Assembly (NCBI RefSeq): GCF_022340925.1
Contig: NZ_JAJDNA010000042.1
Span: 109,612 to 150,629 of the forward strand
Source: Thiocapsa sp.
GTDB lineage: Bacteria; Pseudomonadota; Gammaproteobacteria; Chromatiales; Chromatiaceae
DNA: 41,018 nucleotides
Direction of reading: 5' to 3'
In this document: piece by piece, positions 22,800 to 32,025 of the stretch
Layout of the letters: each line of letters opens with the position of its first letter
Numbering within the stretch: position 1 is the stretch's first letter
The notes under the pieces: generated by a model
Seen by the model: the letters and a program-made list of their open reading frames with translations, nothing else
What the model was told of the DNA's origin: nothing
The model's database searches: none
Translations under genes and position numbers: made by a program

Positions 22800-23663
22800 C
22801 TATCGCTTGAATCCAGCCAATGCGTGTCGGAAGAACTCCGGCTCGGCCAAGGCAGCGCTGTGGACCTCGGCGTTGTAATAACGGGTATCGAAGCCTTTTC
22901 GGCGCGCATCCTCGATACGGAAATGCGCGAGCGGTCCGTCGCTGCCCGCCAGGGTCGCACTCCACCAGCCCGATGGATAGATCGGCTGGGGGAAGAACAG
23001 CGTGCGGGTCTCGGTGAAGCCCGCCGAGTGCATCGCTGCGTGCATGTCTTGCAGGACCCGGATGTGGTAGAGGGGGGATTCGCTCTGTTGGACCAGGATG
23101 CCCGTTGGCCCCAGCGCACGGCGGCACGCGGCGTAGAAATCGCTGGTGAAGAGGCCGACCGCTGGTCCGATGGGGTCAGTGCTGTCGACGATGATGAGGT
23201 CGAGGCTGTCGGTTGCGGCTTGCTGAATCCAGCGGACCCCGTCCTGGAACAGCAAGTGCGCGCGGGGGTCACCGTTGGACGCCGTCAGCTCAGGGAAGTA
23301 GACCTCGGCCAGGCGGGTCACCCGTTCGTCGATGTCGATCTGGACGGCCCGCTCCACGCCAGGGTGCTTCAAGACCTCGCGCAGGGTACCGCAGTCCCCT
23401 CCGCCGATGATGCAGACCCGTTTGGGATCGGGATGGGTGAAGAGCGCCGGATGCGCCATCATTTCGTGATAGAGAAAATTGTCCCGACTGGAGAGCATGG
23501 TGCAGCCATCGATGACCATGAGGTTGCCGAACCCCTTCGTCGCATAGATCTCGATCAGCTGATAAGGGGTCTGCTCCTGGTGGAGCCGTTCCCTGATCTT
23601 TAGAGAGAAGGCGGCGCCGTCCTGATCGGCGATCTCCGAGAACCAGGCATCGGGATCCAGCAT
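22800..23663 (-). CDS. speE: Spermidine synthase (polyamine aminopropyltransferase)
   Basis: A 287-residue enzyme that transfers an aminopropyl group from decarboxylated SAM to putrescine. Visible motifs: the N-terminal beta domain with LMVIDGCTMLSSRDNFLYHEMM (substrate-contacting region), the nucleotide loop IIGGGDCGTLREVLKH, QIDIDERV, and DSTDPIGPA at the active site. The loop has GGGDC where E. coli has GGGDG; I cannot judge its effect. Length equals the E. coli enzyme. ATG 23663 has AGGAG six bases upstream; a 16-residue in-frame extension to 23711 lacks a site. It is the last gene of the minus-strand block, 68 bp after the ArsR gene. speD is not in the window. Confidence 0.95.
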   Translation of the reverse strand: MLDPDAWFSEIADQDGAAFSLKIRERLHQEQTPYQLIEIYATKGFGNLMVIDGCTMLSSRDNFLYHEMMAHPALFTHPDPKRVCIIGGGDCGTLREVLKHPGVERAVQIDIDERVTRLAEVYFPELTASNGDPRAHLLFQDGVRWIQQAATDSLDLIIVDSTDPIGPAVGLFTSDFYAACRRALGPTGILVQQSESPLYHIRVLQDMHAAMHSAGFTETRTLFFPQPIYPSGWWSATLAGSDGPLAHFRIEDARRKGFDTRYYNAEVHSAALAEPEFFRHALAGFKR

Positions 23664-23731
23664 GGGCGCTCCTGATGTAAGCAACGGGTTGCGGGGCTGG
23701 ACAGTCGCCACCGGTGTTCCCGAGCCTTAGG

Positions 23732-24070
23732 CTACTTGGGGAAACGGTCGTCGAGATTCGCAGGGCAGAGGACGTCGCGCATGATGCCGATCAGCTCCAG
23801 CAGCTGGTCATTGCGGATCCGGTAATAGATCCGGTTGGCCTCCTTTCGCGCGACGACGATGTTCTTGTTGCGCAATTGCTCGAGGTGCTGGGAGATGTTG
23901 CTCTGCGAAGTCCCGGTTCGATCGACGATCTCGCCGACGGAGAGCTCCTTGTCCCCGAGCGAGCACAGGATCTTCCAACGTAACGGGTGCGCCATTGCCT
24001 TCAATGCGTTAGCGGTCAGGGTCGTATTCTCATCCTCGGGTTCCCCCGAGAGAATCGGCTCGCTCATCAT
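23732..24070 (-). CDS. ArsR-family repressor with SqrR/BigR-type cysteine pair
   Basis: A 112-residue winged-helix repressor. The helix-turn-helix is VGEIVDRTGTSQSNISQHLEQL and the wing is VARKEANRIYYRI. The metal-binding ELCVC motif of ArsR/SmtB is absent (it reads ELSVGE). Instead there is one cysteine just before the DNA-reading helices (Cys36, KILCSL) and one in the last helix (Cys102, DVLCPA), 66 residues apart. That equals the spacing of Cys41/Cys107 in Rhodobacter SqrR and Cys42/Cys108 in Xylella BigR, which form a polysulfide bridge in response to reactive sulfur. So a persulfide switch is a good hypothesis. ATG 24070 has GGAGG upstream; the gene follows the REC-PAS gene by 32 bp. Confidence 0.88.
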   Translation of the reverse strand: MMSEPILSGEPEDENTTLTANALKAMAHPLRWKILCSLGDKELSVGEIVDRTGTSQSNISQHLEQLRNKNIVVARKEANRIYYRIRNDQLLELIGIMRDVLCPANLDDRFPK

Positions 24071-24102
24071 CGATCCTCCATCGGACTCCCATCGCATGGA
24101 CG

Positions 24103-24993
24103 TCATCCGGACCGGAGCTGCTTTGCCCGGCCAAACCCAGCCGCCGAGCCCGCGTCCCGGTCAACCCGCACATAGCCGGTCATGTCCTTGGCGATGCAGA
24201 TGATATCGCTGATGTCTCCGTCGGTATCCTTGACCGCGGTCCGTGCAAACAAGATCGGGACGCGTCGCCCGTCACGCGCGATAAAACGGGCCTCGATCCG
24301 ACTCAAAGCACCGGTTCGGATCAGCGCCTCCAGCCAGGTTCCCATGAAGGCACCGGCTTCGGCGTCGCCTTCTTCTTCGAACACGTCACCGATGGACATG
24401 CCCAGCAGGTCGTCGTTTCCGTAGCCGAGCATGCGCCGCGCTGCCGGGTTAGCCAGCTGAATGGTGCCGCGCGGATCAAGCACCAAGAGGGCCTCGCCCA
24501 TATTGTTGATGATATTTTCCAAGTACTGCCGTGCTTCCGCGAGCTCCGCCGTGCGCGCCGCCACAATCTGCTCCAAGTTGCGATTGAGCTCGCGTTCCTT
24601 TTCAATCAATCGAAAGTAGGTGCTGATCTTGTTGATCAGGAGGTTGTCGTCGATCGGCTTGAGAAGATAATCCACGGCGCCGACTGCGAATCCGCGCTGC
24701 TGGAATTCCTCCGACTTGAATGCCGCGGTTAGGAAGATGATGGGGATGTCGCGTGTGCGCTTGCGCAGTTTCAGCATTGAGGCCGTCTCGAAGCCGTCCA
24801 TCTCTGGCATCTGCACATCCAGGATGATCAGGTCGATGTCGGGATGCTGGTGTGTCAGATCGATGGCGTCCTGACCGGAGGTCGCCTCGAGGACCGTGGC
24901 GTCCATCTGACTTTCAATCAGTGTGCGAAGCGTGAACAGATTATGCGCGTGGTCGTCCACGATCAGCAGCTTGAATCCGGCGTAGCGGGTCAT
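24103..24993 (-). CDS. Response regulator with REC and PAS domains, no DNA-binding output
   Basis: A 296-residue signalling protein. Residues 7-125 form an intact receiver: acidic pair Asp13-Asp14, phosphoacceptor Asp59 in LIILDVQMPEMDG, Thr89 and Lys112 (LLKPID). A coiled-coil helix (about 128-155, RLIEKERELNRNLEQIVAART) leads to a PAS domain (155-272; NIINNMGEALLVLDPRGTI, then the PAC end IICIAKDMTG). There is no HTH, GGDEF, EAL or kinase domain, so it likely works by protein contact. It lies downstream of the hybrid kinase on the same strand, separated by a 377-bp hairpin-rich gap, and is a natural phosphorylation target for it. Start ATG 24993 has only a weak ribosome binding site. Confidence 0.9.
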   Translation of the reverse strand: MTRYAGFKLLIVDDHAHNLFTLRTLIESQMDATVLEATSGQDAIDLTHQHPDIDLIILDVQMPEMDGFETASMLKLRKRTRDIPIIFLTAAFKSEEFQQRGFAVGAVDYLLKPIDDNLLINKISTYFRLIEKERELNRNLEQIVAARTAELAEARQYLENIINNMGEALLVLDPRGTIQLANPAARRMLGYGNDDLLGMSIGDVFEEEGDAEAGAFMGTWLEALIRTGALSRIEARFIARDGRRVPILFARTAVKDTDGDISDIICIAKDMTGYVRVDRDAGSAAGFGRAKQLRSG

Positions 24994-25223
24994 GTCATCT
25001 GCCCTGTTGCGCCCTCAACGGCCTCGGGCTGCTTACGGAGAGGCCGACCCATTGCCGGCCCTGGCAATTCATCATCATGCAAGTGAAGACGGGGTCTCCG
25101 CCTCGCTTCCTGTTCAGGCGCTGATGGCGTCTGGGCATGGCTCAGCCTTCGGGAGATGCTGATCAAATGCCATCCTGGTCATCATCAGCTCGCCTCCCGA
25201 GAGGCGCGACTCTCGAAAGGCTC

Positions 25224-25253
25224 CATCTTCAGGCGCTGGGGGGCCTGAAGATG
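25224..25253 (-). terminator. Perfect 10-bp hairpin downstream of the hybrid kinase
   Basis: CATCTTCAGG (25224-25233) and CCTGAAGATG (25244-25253) flank a 10-nt G-rich loop. It is 118 bp past the kinase stop. No T-tract on either side, so termination is not certain. Confidence 0.45.
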
Positions 25254-25278
25254 CCGGGGCCTCCTGCCCCGAACCGGG

Positions 25279-25299
25279 CACGCTGAATACGTCAGCGTG
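25279..25299 (-). terminator. Perfect 8-bp hairpin downstream of the hybrid kinase
   Basis: CACGCTGA (25279-25286) and TCAGCGTG (25292-25299) flank the loop ATACG. It is the hairpin nearest to the kinase stop (72 bp). Confidence 0.4.
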
Positions 25300-25370
25300 T
25301 CCTGAGGAGGCCCACGAAGGTCCCGCGCCGATGCCTTGGCCAGGGGACGGGGGGGCAACCCGGCGTCTGC

Positions 25371-27854
<2,484 letters not shown>

Positions 27855-27878
27855 TGAATCTGCCGCTCCCTGCAGGGG

Positions 27879-28343
27879 TCAGAGCAACCTGACCAGCTCC
27901 AGGACCTGCGAGGCGTGGCCCTTGGGCTTGACGTCATAGATCGCGTGTCGAATCAGACCCAGCTTGTCGACGATAAAGGTCGAGCGCACGATCCCCATGC
28001 GCTTTTCGCCATGGGCTTCCTTCTCACGCCATACACCATAGGCCTCGCACGCTTCCCCGTCGGTATCCGCGAGCAGTTGTACGCTCAACCCGTATTTGTC
28101 CCGAAAGGCGCCGTGACTGGTGCAGGTATCGCGACTGATGCCGAAGATATCGGCATCGGCCGCCTCGAACTCCTGTTGAAGGTCGGTGAAATCGAGTGCC
28201 TCCATGGTGCAGCCGGGGGTGTCGTCCTTCGGATAAAAATAGATCACGAGGTTTCGTTGTCCGACGAGCTGTTCGAGACTGACCCGCTCCATGTCCGCGT
28301 TGGGAAGCGAGAACAAGGGCGCTTGATCGCCTGGTTGCAGCAT
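27879..28343 (-). CDS. bcp: Thioredoxin-dependent peroxiredoxin, Bcp/PrxQ type
   Basis: A 154-residue peroxiredoxin that reduces hydrogen peroxide and organic hydroperoxides. The active site is YFYPKDDTPGCTMEAL with peroxidatic Cys45. The resolving cysteine found five residues later in E. coli Bcp is leucine here (Leu50). Cys74 (SRDTCTSHGAF) or Cys98 (GEACEAYG) might serve, as in the PrxQ forms where the resolving cysteine lies in a later helix, or the enzyme may act as 1-Cys. Conserved Arg in IVRSTFIVDKLG completes the active site. ATG 28343; 38 bp after envZ and 24 bp before the hybrid kinase, so it may belong to one long transcript. Confidence 0.93.
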   Translation of the reverse strand: MLQPGDQAPLFSLPNADMERVSLEQLVGQRNLVIYFYPKDDTPGCTMEALDFTDLQQEFEAADADIFGISRDTCTSHGAFRDKYGLSVQLLADTDGEACEAYGVWREKEAHGEKRMGIVRSTFIVDKLGLIRHAIYDVKPKGHASQVLELVRLL

Positions 28344-28381
28344 TGCCGAAGCTCCGGGTGATGGGGACGACAGGGGCGAAT

Positions 28382-29749
28382 TTAGGCACCCCCAGGTGGA
28401 TCGTCAACTATTGCGGCTGTCCTCAGCGGCGCGAGCTCGGCCGCCCTCGGAGGAAGGCGCACGCTGGCCGCCGTTCCGCCGCCGCGACGCGCGTCGAGTC
28501 GGAGCTCCATCTGGTTGGCAAGCGCGAGCTGGCGGGCCACTGCCAGACCCAGGCCGGTGCCACCGGTCATTCGGTTTCGCGACCCCTCCAAGCGGTAGTA
28601 GGGGCGAAATACCGCCTCGCGCTCCGGTCCCGGGATCCCCGGACCACGGTCGAGTACGAAGATCACCGGTGTGGGTGCCTGGCAGTCGAGATGGATCTCG
28701 ACCAGGTCCTCGCTGTAGCGCAGCGCGTTCTCGAGGAGATTACCGACGATCCGGCGCAAGGCCAGCGCATCGACCCGATAAGGGCAGGGGCGTCCCCGCT
28801 GCCAGATGATATCGGGCCGGCCGCCGACCAGATCTGTGATCAGCGCGGTGAGGTCAACATCCTCGGGGTTCCCTGCCCCTAGGGTCTTGCCGAACTCGAC
28901 GGCCTGGGTGATGAGCGCGTTCATCTCGTCGATGTCGCGCTCCATTCGCGCCGCGAGGGTGGGCGTCACCGTGCGCGGCAGCATCTCGACCGCCAAGCGC
29001 AGCCGGGTGAGCGGTGTTCGGAGATCGTGGGAGATGCCGGCCAACAGCATGGTGCGGTTGGCGATGAGCTCGCGAATCTGGCGGCTGGTCGCATTGAACT
29101 GACGGGCCAGCTGGGCAAGCTCCTTGGGGCCATTCTCCGACAGCGTGCTGGGCGAGTGGCCAAGTGCGACCTGCTCGGCGGCGGCGGAGAGGCGGTTAAG
29201 CGGCTCGGTGATGCGTCCGGCCAGGATCGCGGCCGTGCCGAAGATCAGGGCGACCGCGACCCCGATGATGACGGACAGTCCTTCGATCGGTCTGGTCTCC
29301 ACGCGGCTGCGAGGAAAACCGGTCCAGATCGTCTCGCCTCCGGTATCCAGGGCAACCCAGAACCAGCGGTCGCTGTTGGCGACGCTGGTGACGACCTCAA
29401 TCGGATGTCCGAGGCGCTCCTCGAGCGCCAGGGTGACCTGGCGCAGATAGGGGAAAAAGAAGTGATTCGGATCGACGAGTGGGCGTTCGTCGGTGAGCCG
29501 GATCTGGTACTCCCGACCCAGCCTTGCCCGGTAGTCCTCGCGCAGCGCCGGCGGAAGCTGGCTCAGCGTGCGTGCCGACAGCACCATGATGCTTGCCAGA
29601 TCCGAGGCGGAGCGCTGCGCCACCGGCGCGAGGGCGTAGGAGACGATGACCCAGAAGGTGATGACGCTGAACAGGCCGAAGGTGAAGATCAAGGTCAAGA
29701 GCGCGCGCCCGAACAAGGTCGCCGGGATCAGACGCTTCACGATTCTCAT
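28382..29749 (-). CDS. envZ: EnvZ-type sensor histidine kinase
   Basis: A 455-residue inner-membrane kinase. Helices at about 15-40 and 158-177 flank a periplasmic domain of about 115 residues. The HAMP domain (178-232, GRITEPLNRLSAAAEQVALG) is followed by the H-box with His241 in LAGISHDLRTPLTRLRL, which matches EnvZ closely, then the N-box (Asn341), G1 DRGPGIP at 367-373 and G2 GGTGLGLA at 396-403. It starts with ATG at 29749 that overlaps the ompR stop by 4 bp. It phosphorylates the OmpR partner; the stimulus in E. coli is osmolarity, but in this organism it is not known. Confidence 0.93.
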   Translation of the reverse strand: MRIVKRLIPATLFGRALLTLIFTFGLFSVITFWVIVSYALAPVAQRSASDLASIMVLSARTLSQLPPALREDYRARLGREYQIRLTDERPLVDPNHFFFPYLRQVTLALEERLGHPIEVVTSVANSDRWFWVALDTGGETIWTGFPRSRVETRPIEGLSVIIGVAVALIFGTAAILAGRITEPLNRLSAAAEQVALGHSPSTLSENGPKELAQLARQFNATSRQIRELIANRTMLLAGISHDLRTPLTRLRLAVEMLPRTVTPTLAARMERDIDEMNALITQAVEFGKTLGAGNPEDVDLTALITDLVGGRPDIIWQRGRPCPYRVDALALRRIVGNLLENALRYSEDLVEIHLDCQAPTPVIFVLDRGPGIPGPEREAVFRPYYRLEGSRNRMTGGTGLGLAVARQLALANQMELRLDARRGGGTAASVRLPPRAAELAPLRTAAIVDDPPGGA

Positions 29750-30465
29750 GAGTCGCCGGCCGGCGTAAACATGTAACCCTTGCCCCAGATGGTGCGAATG
29801 TAGCGCGGCTGTTTGGTATCCGGCTCGACCTTCGCGCGCAGACGCGCGATCTGGACGTCGATACTGCGATCGAAGGGCGACCGTTCATACCCCTTCAGGA
29901 GGTCGAGCAGCCGGTCCCGATCCAAGACGCGATCGGGATGCTCGGCGAGTATCCGCAACAGCTCGTACTCCCCGGAGGTGAGCACCACGGGTTCATCGCC
30001 GCGTCTCAGCTCGCGTCGGTTCAGGTCCAGCCGGTAGGGTCCGAACCGAATGCCTCCGTCGGCGTCAACCGGCTCACCCGGCCGATGGTCTGGCGACCGG
30101 CGGCGCAGCACCGCTCGGATGCGTGCCAACAGCTCGCGCGGATTGAACGGCTTGGGCATGTAGTCGTCGGCACCGACCTCGAGACCAACGATCCGATCCA
30201 CGTCGTCTCCGCGCGCCGACAGCATGATGATGGGCACATTGGTCCGCGCGCGCAGCCGCCGGGCAAGGGTGAGGCCATCCTCGCCCGGAAGCATGAGGTC
30301 GAGGATGATTAGATCCGTTTCATTCTGCGCCAACCAGGCATCCATCGCGACGCCGTCCGCAGCGCTCGCCACGCTGAAGCCTTCGCTCGCGAGATAGTCT
30401 CCGAGAAGGGCGCGTAAGGCCCCGTCATCGTCGACGACCAAAATTCGGACCGGCTTCTCAGTCAT
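29746..30465 (-). CDS. ompR: OmpR-type response regulator
   Basis: A 239-residue transcription factor. The receiver has the acidic residues VVDDD (11-14), phosphoacceptor Asp56 (LIILDLMLPGEDG) and Lys105 (PKPFNPRELLARI). The C-terminal winged helix ends in RSIDVQIARLRAKVEPDTKQPRY pattern residues and IRTIWGKGYMF, typical of OmpR. It is co-transcribed with envZ (ATGA overlap). A perfect 17-bp palindrome lies 37 bp before its start and may be an autoregulatory site. Confidence 0.95.
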   Translation of the reverse strand: MTEKPVRILVVDDDGALRALLGDYLASEGFSVASAADGVAMDAWLAQNETDLIILDLMLPGEDGLTLARRLRARTNVPIIMLSARGDDVDRIVGLEVGADDYMPKPFNPRELLARIRAVLRRRSPDHRPGEPVDADGGIRFGPYRLDLNRRELRRGDEPVVLTSGEYELLRILAEHPDRVLDRDRLLDLLKGYERSPFDRSIDVQIARLRAKVEPDTKQPRYIRTIWGKGYMFTPAGDS

Positions 30466-30501
30466 ATCGGGGGCAGGCTATCCGGGAGAAGGTGAATAGA
30501 C

Positions 30502-30518
30502 TGTAACAACTTGTTACA
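30502..30518. promoter_or_regulatory. Perfect palindrome, candidate operator between ompR and a small gene
   Basis: TGTAACAACTTGTTACA is an exact 8-bp inverted repeat around one central base, in an AT-rich island within GC-rich DNA, 37 bp before ompR and 149 bp before the small plus-strand gene. It has the look of a dimeric repressor or activator site. GTTACA/TGTAAC half-sites resemble the OmpR recognition core, though OmpR normally binds direct repeats. Confidence 0.55.
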
Positions 30519-30666
30519 ACATTAGGAATAACTGAAATACTCTATTCGTGAACTGCGTGCAAGATAGGCGACAGCCGAAAGTCAGGCATCCTGCGAGGGC
30601 GGATGCCCGGCCTCATGAACGCTCTGTATGAGCAGATTTGCACCATGCGATAGCGGAGGCGATGGA

Positions 30667-30822
30667 ATGAGCTTCGACGCACTCACGATCACTGGTTTCA
30701 TCGCCGCCACGCTCTGCGGCGGATTTCTGATCGCTCTGACAAAGCGCGACGACGGCGTTTGGCGTCGGCCCCGGCGCACAGACGGCTCCGATCAGACTCT
30801 TGGCAACGCGCCTTGGCGCTGA
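30667..30822 (+). CDS. Small single-pass membrane protein (51 residues), uncharacterised
   Basis: MSFDALTITGFIAATLCGGF begins a 51-residue product with one hydrophobic helix (about 6-26) followed by a basic and polar tail (KRDDGVWRRPRRTDGSDQ). I do not recognise the family. Reasons to believe it: GGAGG eight bases before ATG 30667, an AT-rich promoter-like stretch upstream, and a textbook intrinsic terminator 33 bp after the stop. Divergent from ompR-envZ. The positive-inside pattern puts the tail in the cytoplasm. A longer in-frame start at 30628 is less likely because the ribosome binding site fits 30667. Confidence 0.55.
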   Translation: MSFDALTITGFIAATLCGGFLIALTKRDDGVWRRPRRTDGSDQTLGNAPWR

Positions 30823-30854
30823 TTCGGGGCGGGTAAAGAGCAGCAAGCCAGTTG

Positions 30855-30899
30855 GGCCGCAACCGCAGCGCTTCCCGCTGCCGTCGCGGCCGTTTTTTT
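30855..30899 (+). terminator. Intrinsic terminator of the small membrane protein gene
   Basis: A two-part stem: outer GGCCGC (30855-30860) with GCGGCC (30886-30891), inner GCAGCG (30865-30870) with CGCTGC (30876-30881) around the loop CTTCC, followed at once by G and seven T residues (30893-30899). It is the only classical terminator I find in the window. Confidence 0.75.
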
Positions 30900-31035
30900 G
30901 GCGCGCGCACGCGGCGAGGCGCTCCGGGCTCGGGCTGGCCATGGACAGGCCGAGACCGGGTCGGTCGTTGCTCATCCTGCGCTGGCGTTGGCTGGATTCC
31001 AATGCATGCCGCCGCAGACCTTGCCGGCGCCGGCT

Positions 31036-31629
31036 TCAGGCCGGCCGCTCGGCCATGGCCACCGTATAATGCGCCCCCTGTTTGAGCTTGTCATAGTTGC
31101 CGAAGACCTCGGTCAGGTTCCGCTTCATATAGAGACGTAACCCATTGACCGTGACTACGTAGAGGCGACCGCCTCGACGCAAGCGGGCATGGGCGTCGTG
31201 CAGCAGGAGGGCCAGGAGCTCCTTGCCGACCTTCGCCGGGATATTGCTCGCGATCACATCGAAATGCAGCCCAGGGTCGATTTGGTCGAACCCGTTGCTG
31301 AGCTGCGCACTCGCATTGTCCAGACCATTTTCCGTGATGTTGCGATCGGCGTATTCCACCGCGACGAAATCCTTGTCGACCATCAGGGTCCGCCCTTGTG
31401 GTGCCAAGGTTGCGAGGGCCAGGCCGATGGCGCCGTAGCCGCATCCCAGGTCGAGGCAGTCATCGCTGGGTTGGATTCGCATCTGCGCGAGCAGGAGCCG
31501 GGTGCCCTCGTCGATCTCGCGCGGCGAGAAGAGTCCCCACGTGCTATGCAAGGTTCGGGTTTGCCCGCCGAGCTCGGCAGTGAAGACGATGTCGCAGCGC
31601 AATGCTGCGAGCTGTTGCGGTGTCAGCAC
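31036..31629 (-). CDS. Class I SAM-dependent methyltransferase, RsmC-like MTS domain
   Basis: A 197-residue single-domain enzyme. The SAM loop is DDCLDLGCGYGAIGLALA; the acidic motif II is LMVDKDFVAVEYADRN. The catalytic NPP(F/Y) of N-methyltransferases such as RsmC and RlmG is replaced by SNIPAKVGKE, a variant typical of a subgroup of these small MTS proteins. The first segment LHSTWGLFSPREIDEGTRLLL is the family's substrate-side opening. RNA or small-molecule methylation is possible; target unknown. The GTG at 31629 is the first available start (a stop lies shortly upstream) and has no clear ribosome binding site. Transcribed divergently from the hydrogenase operon. Confidence 0.8.
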   Translation of the reverse strand: MLTPQQLAALRCDIVFTAELGGQTRTLHSTWGLFSPREIDEGTRLLLAQMRIQPSDDCLDLGCGYGAIGLALATLAPQGRTLMVDKDFVAVEYADRNITENGLDNASAQLSNGFDQIDPGLHFDVIASNIPAKVGKELLALLLHDAHARLRRGGRLYVVTVNGLRLYMKRNLTEVFGNYDKLKQGAHYTVAMAERPA

Positions 31630-32025
31630 GTTAGGAGAATCTGATCAGGTCGGTGGTGTCGGCGCCATCCCTTGTACCCTCTCGCGCGCCGGCGCGCAAA
31701 GGGCTTGTCCTGGGGGGCTCGCCGTCCTCGCGGGCGGGCCCCAATCCGGCCGGCCTGCCTTCGCGCGGCCGTTGGCGCCAACCTTGCTCTGTACCGGCCA
31801 TTCAGGCACCCGGATCGGCTAGACTTGAGCTGGGATTCGGTCATGGGAGATCGCGACGGTGGCAAGGATGCAATCGGAGACGAGGCTCAGTCGTGTCGAA
31901 GCGCGCCGAGCCCGTCCGCGACGGCAGAGGCCGGGGCCGCGGTCCCGGAGCCGATGTGCCTCGGCGCTGCGAGCGCCAATGCCGGGCCGAATGCGCTTGA
32001 TGCCCCTTCGGAGAACATCAGTCGT
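31630..32025. other. 396-bp region upstream of hupK
   Basis: It holds a sigma-54 promoter (31773-31788) and a 14-bp GC palindrome GCGCGCCGGCGCGC at 31684-31697. The hupK frame stays open back to 31672, with ATG codons at 31843 and 31956, so part of this region could be an N-terminal extension; its sequence is low-complexity (Ala/Gly/Ser/Pro) and unlike HupK, so I treat it as untranslated leader. Confidence 0.5.
31773..31788 (+). promoter_or_regulatory. Sigma-54 promoter for hupK-hypCDE
   Basis: TGGCGCCAACCTTGCT matches TGGCACN5TTGCW at all conserved positions but one (A to G in the -24 box), with correct GG-GC spacing. The predicted start is near 31799. Several hydrogenase operons are known to depend on RpoN with HupR/HoxA-type activators. 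I found no activator site upstream. Confidence 0.65.

Larger units (their letters stand above)
24994..25370. other. 377-bp hairpin-rich gap between kinase and REC-PAS genes
   Basis: No gene. It contains at least three inverted repeats: CGCCTC/GAGGCG around 25193-25208, a perfect 10-bp stem at 25224-25253 and a perfect 8-bp stem at 25279-25299, plus a looser GCTGAT/ATCAGC pair around 25157-25188. They lie just past the kinase stop on the minus strand, so they could terminate or attenuate its transcript before the REC-PAS gene. Confidence 0.55.

Noticed and set aside
21467..23272. A 601-codon open frame on the minus strand across the Amt paralogue and speE
   Set aside because: It is antisense to a clear Amt gene and out of frame with speE, its translation is Arg/Pro/His-rich without any domain, and such frames are expected in GC-rich DNA.
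23732..24070. ArsR protein as an arsenic or zinc sensor
   Set aside because: The ELCVC metal motif is absent and no ars or metal transport gene adjoins; the cysteine pair fits thiol sensing better.
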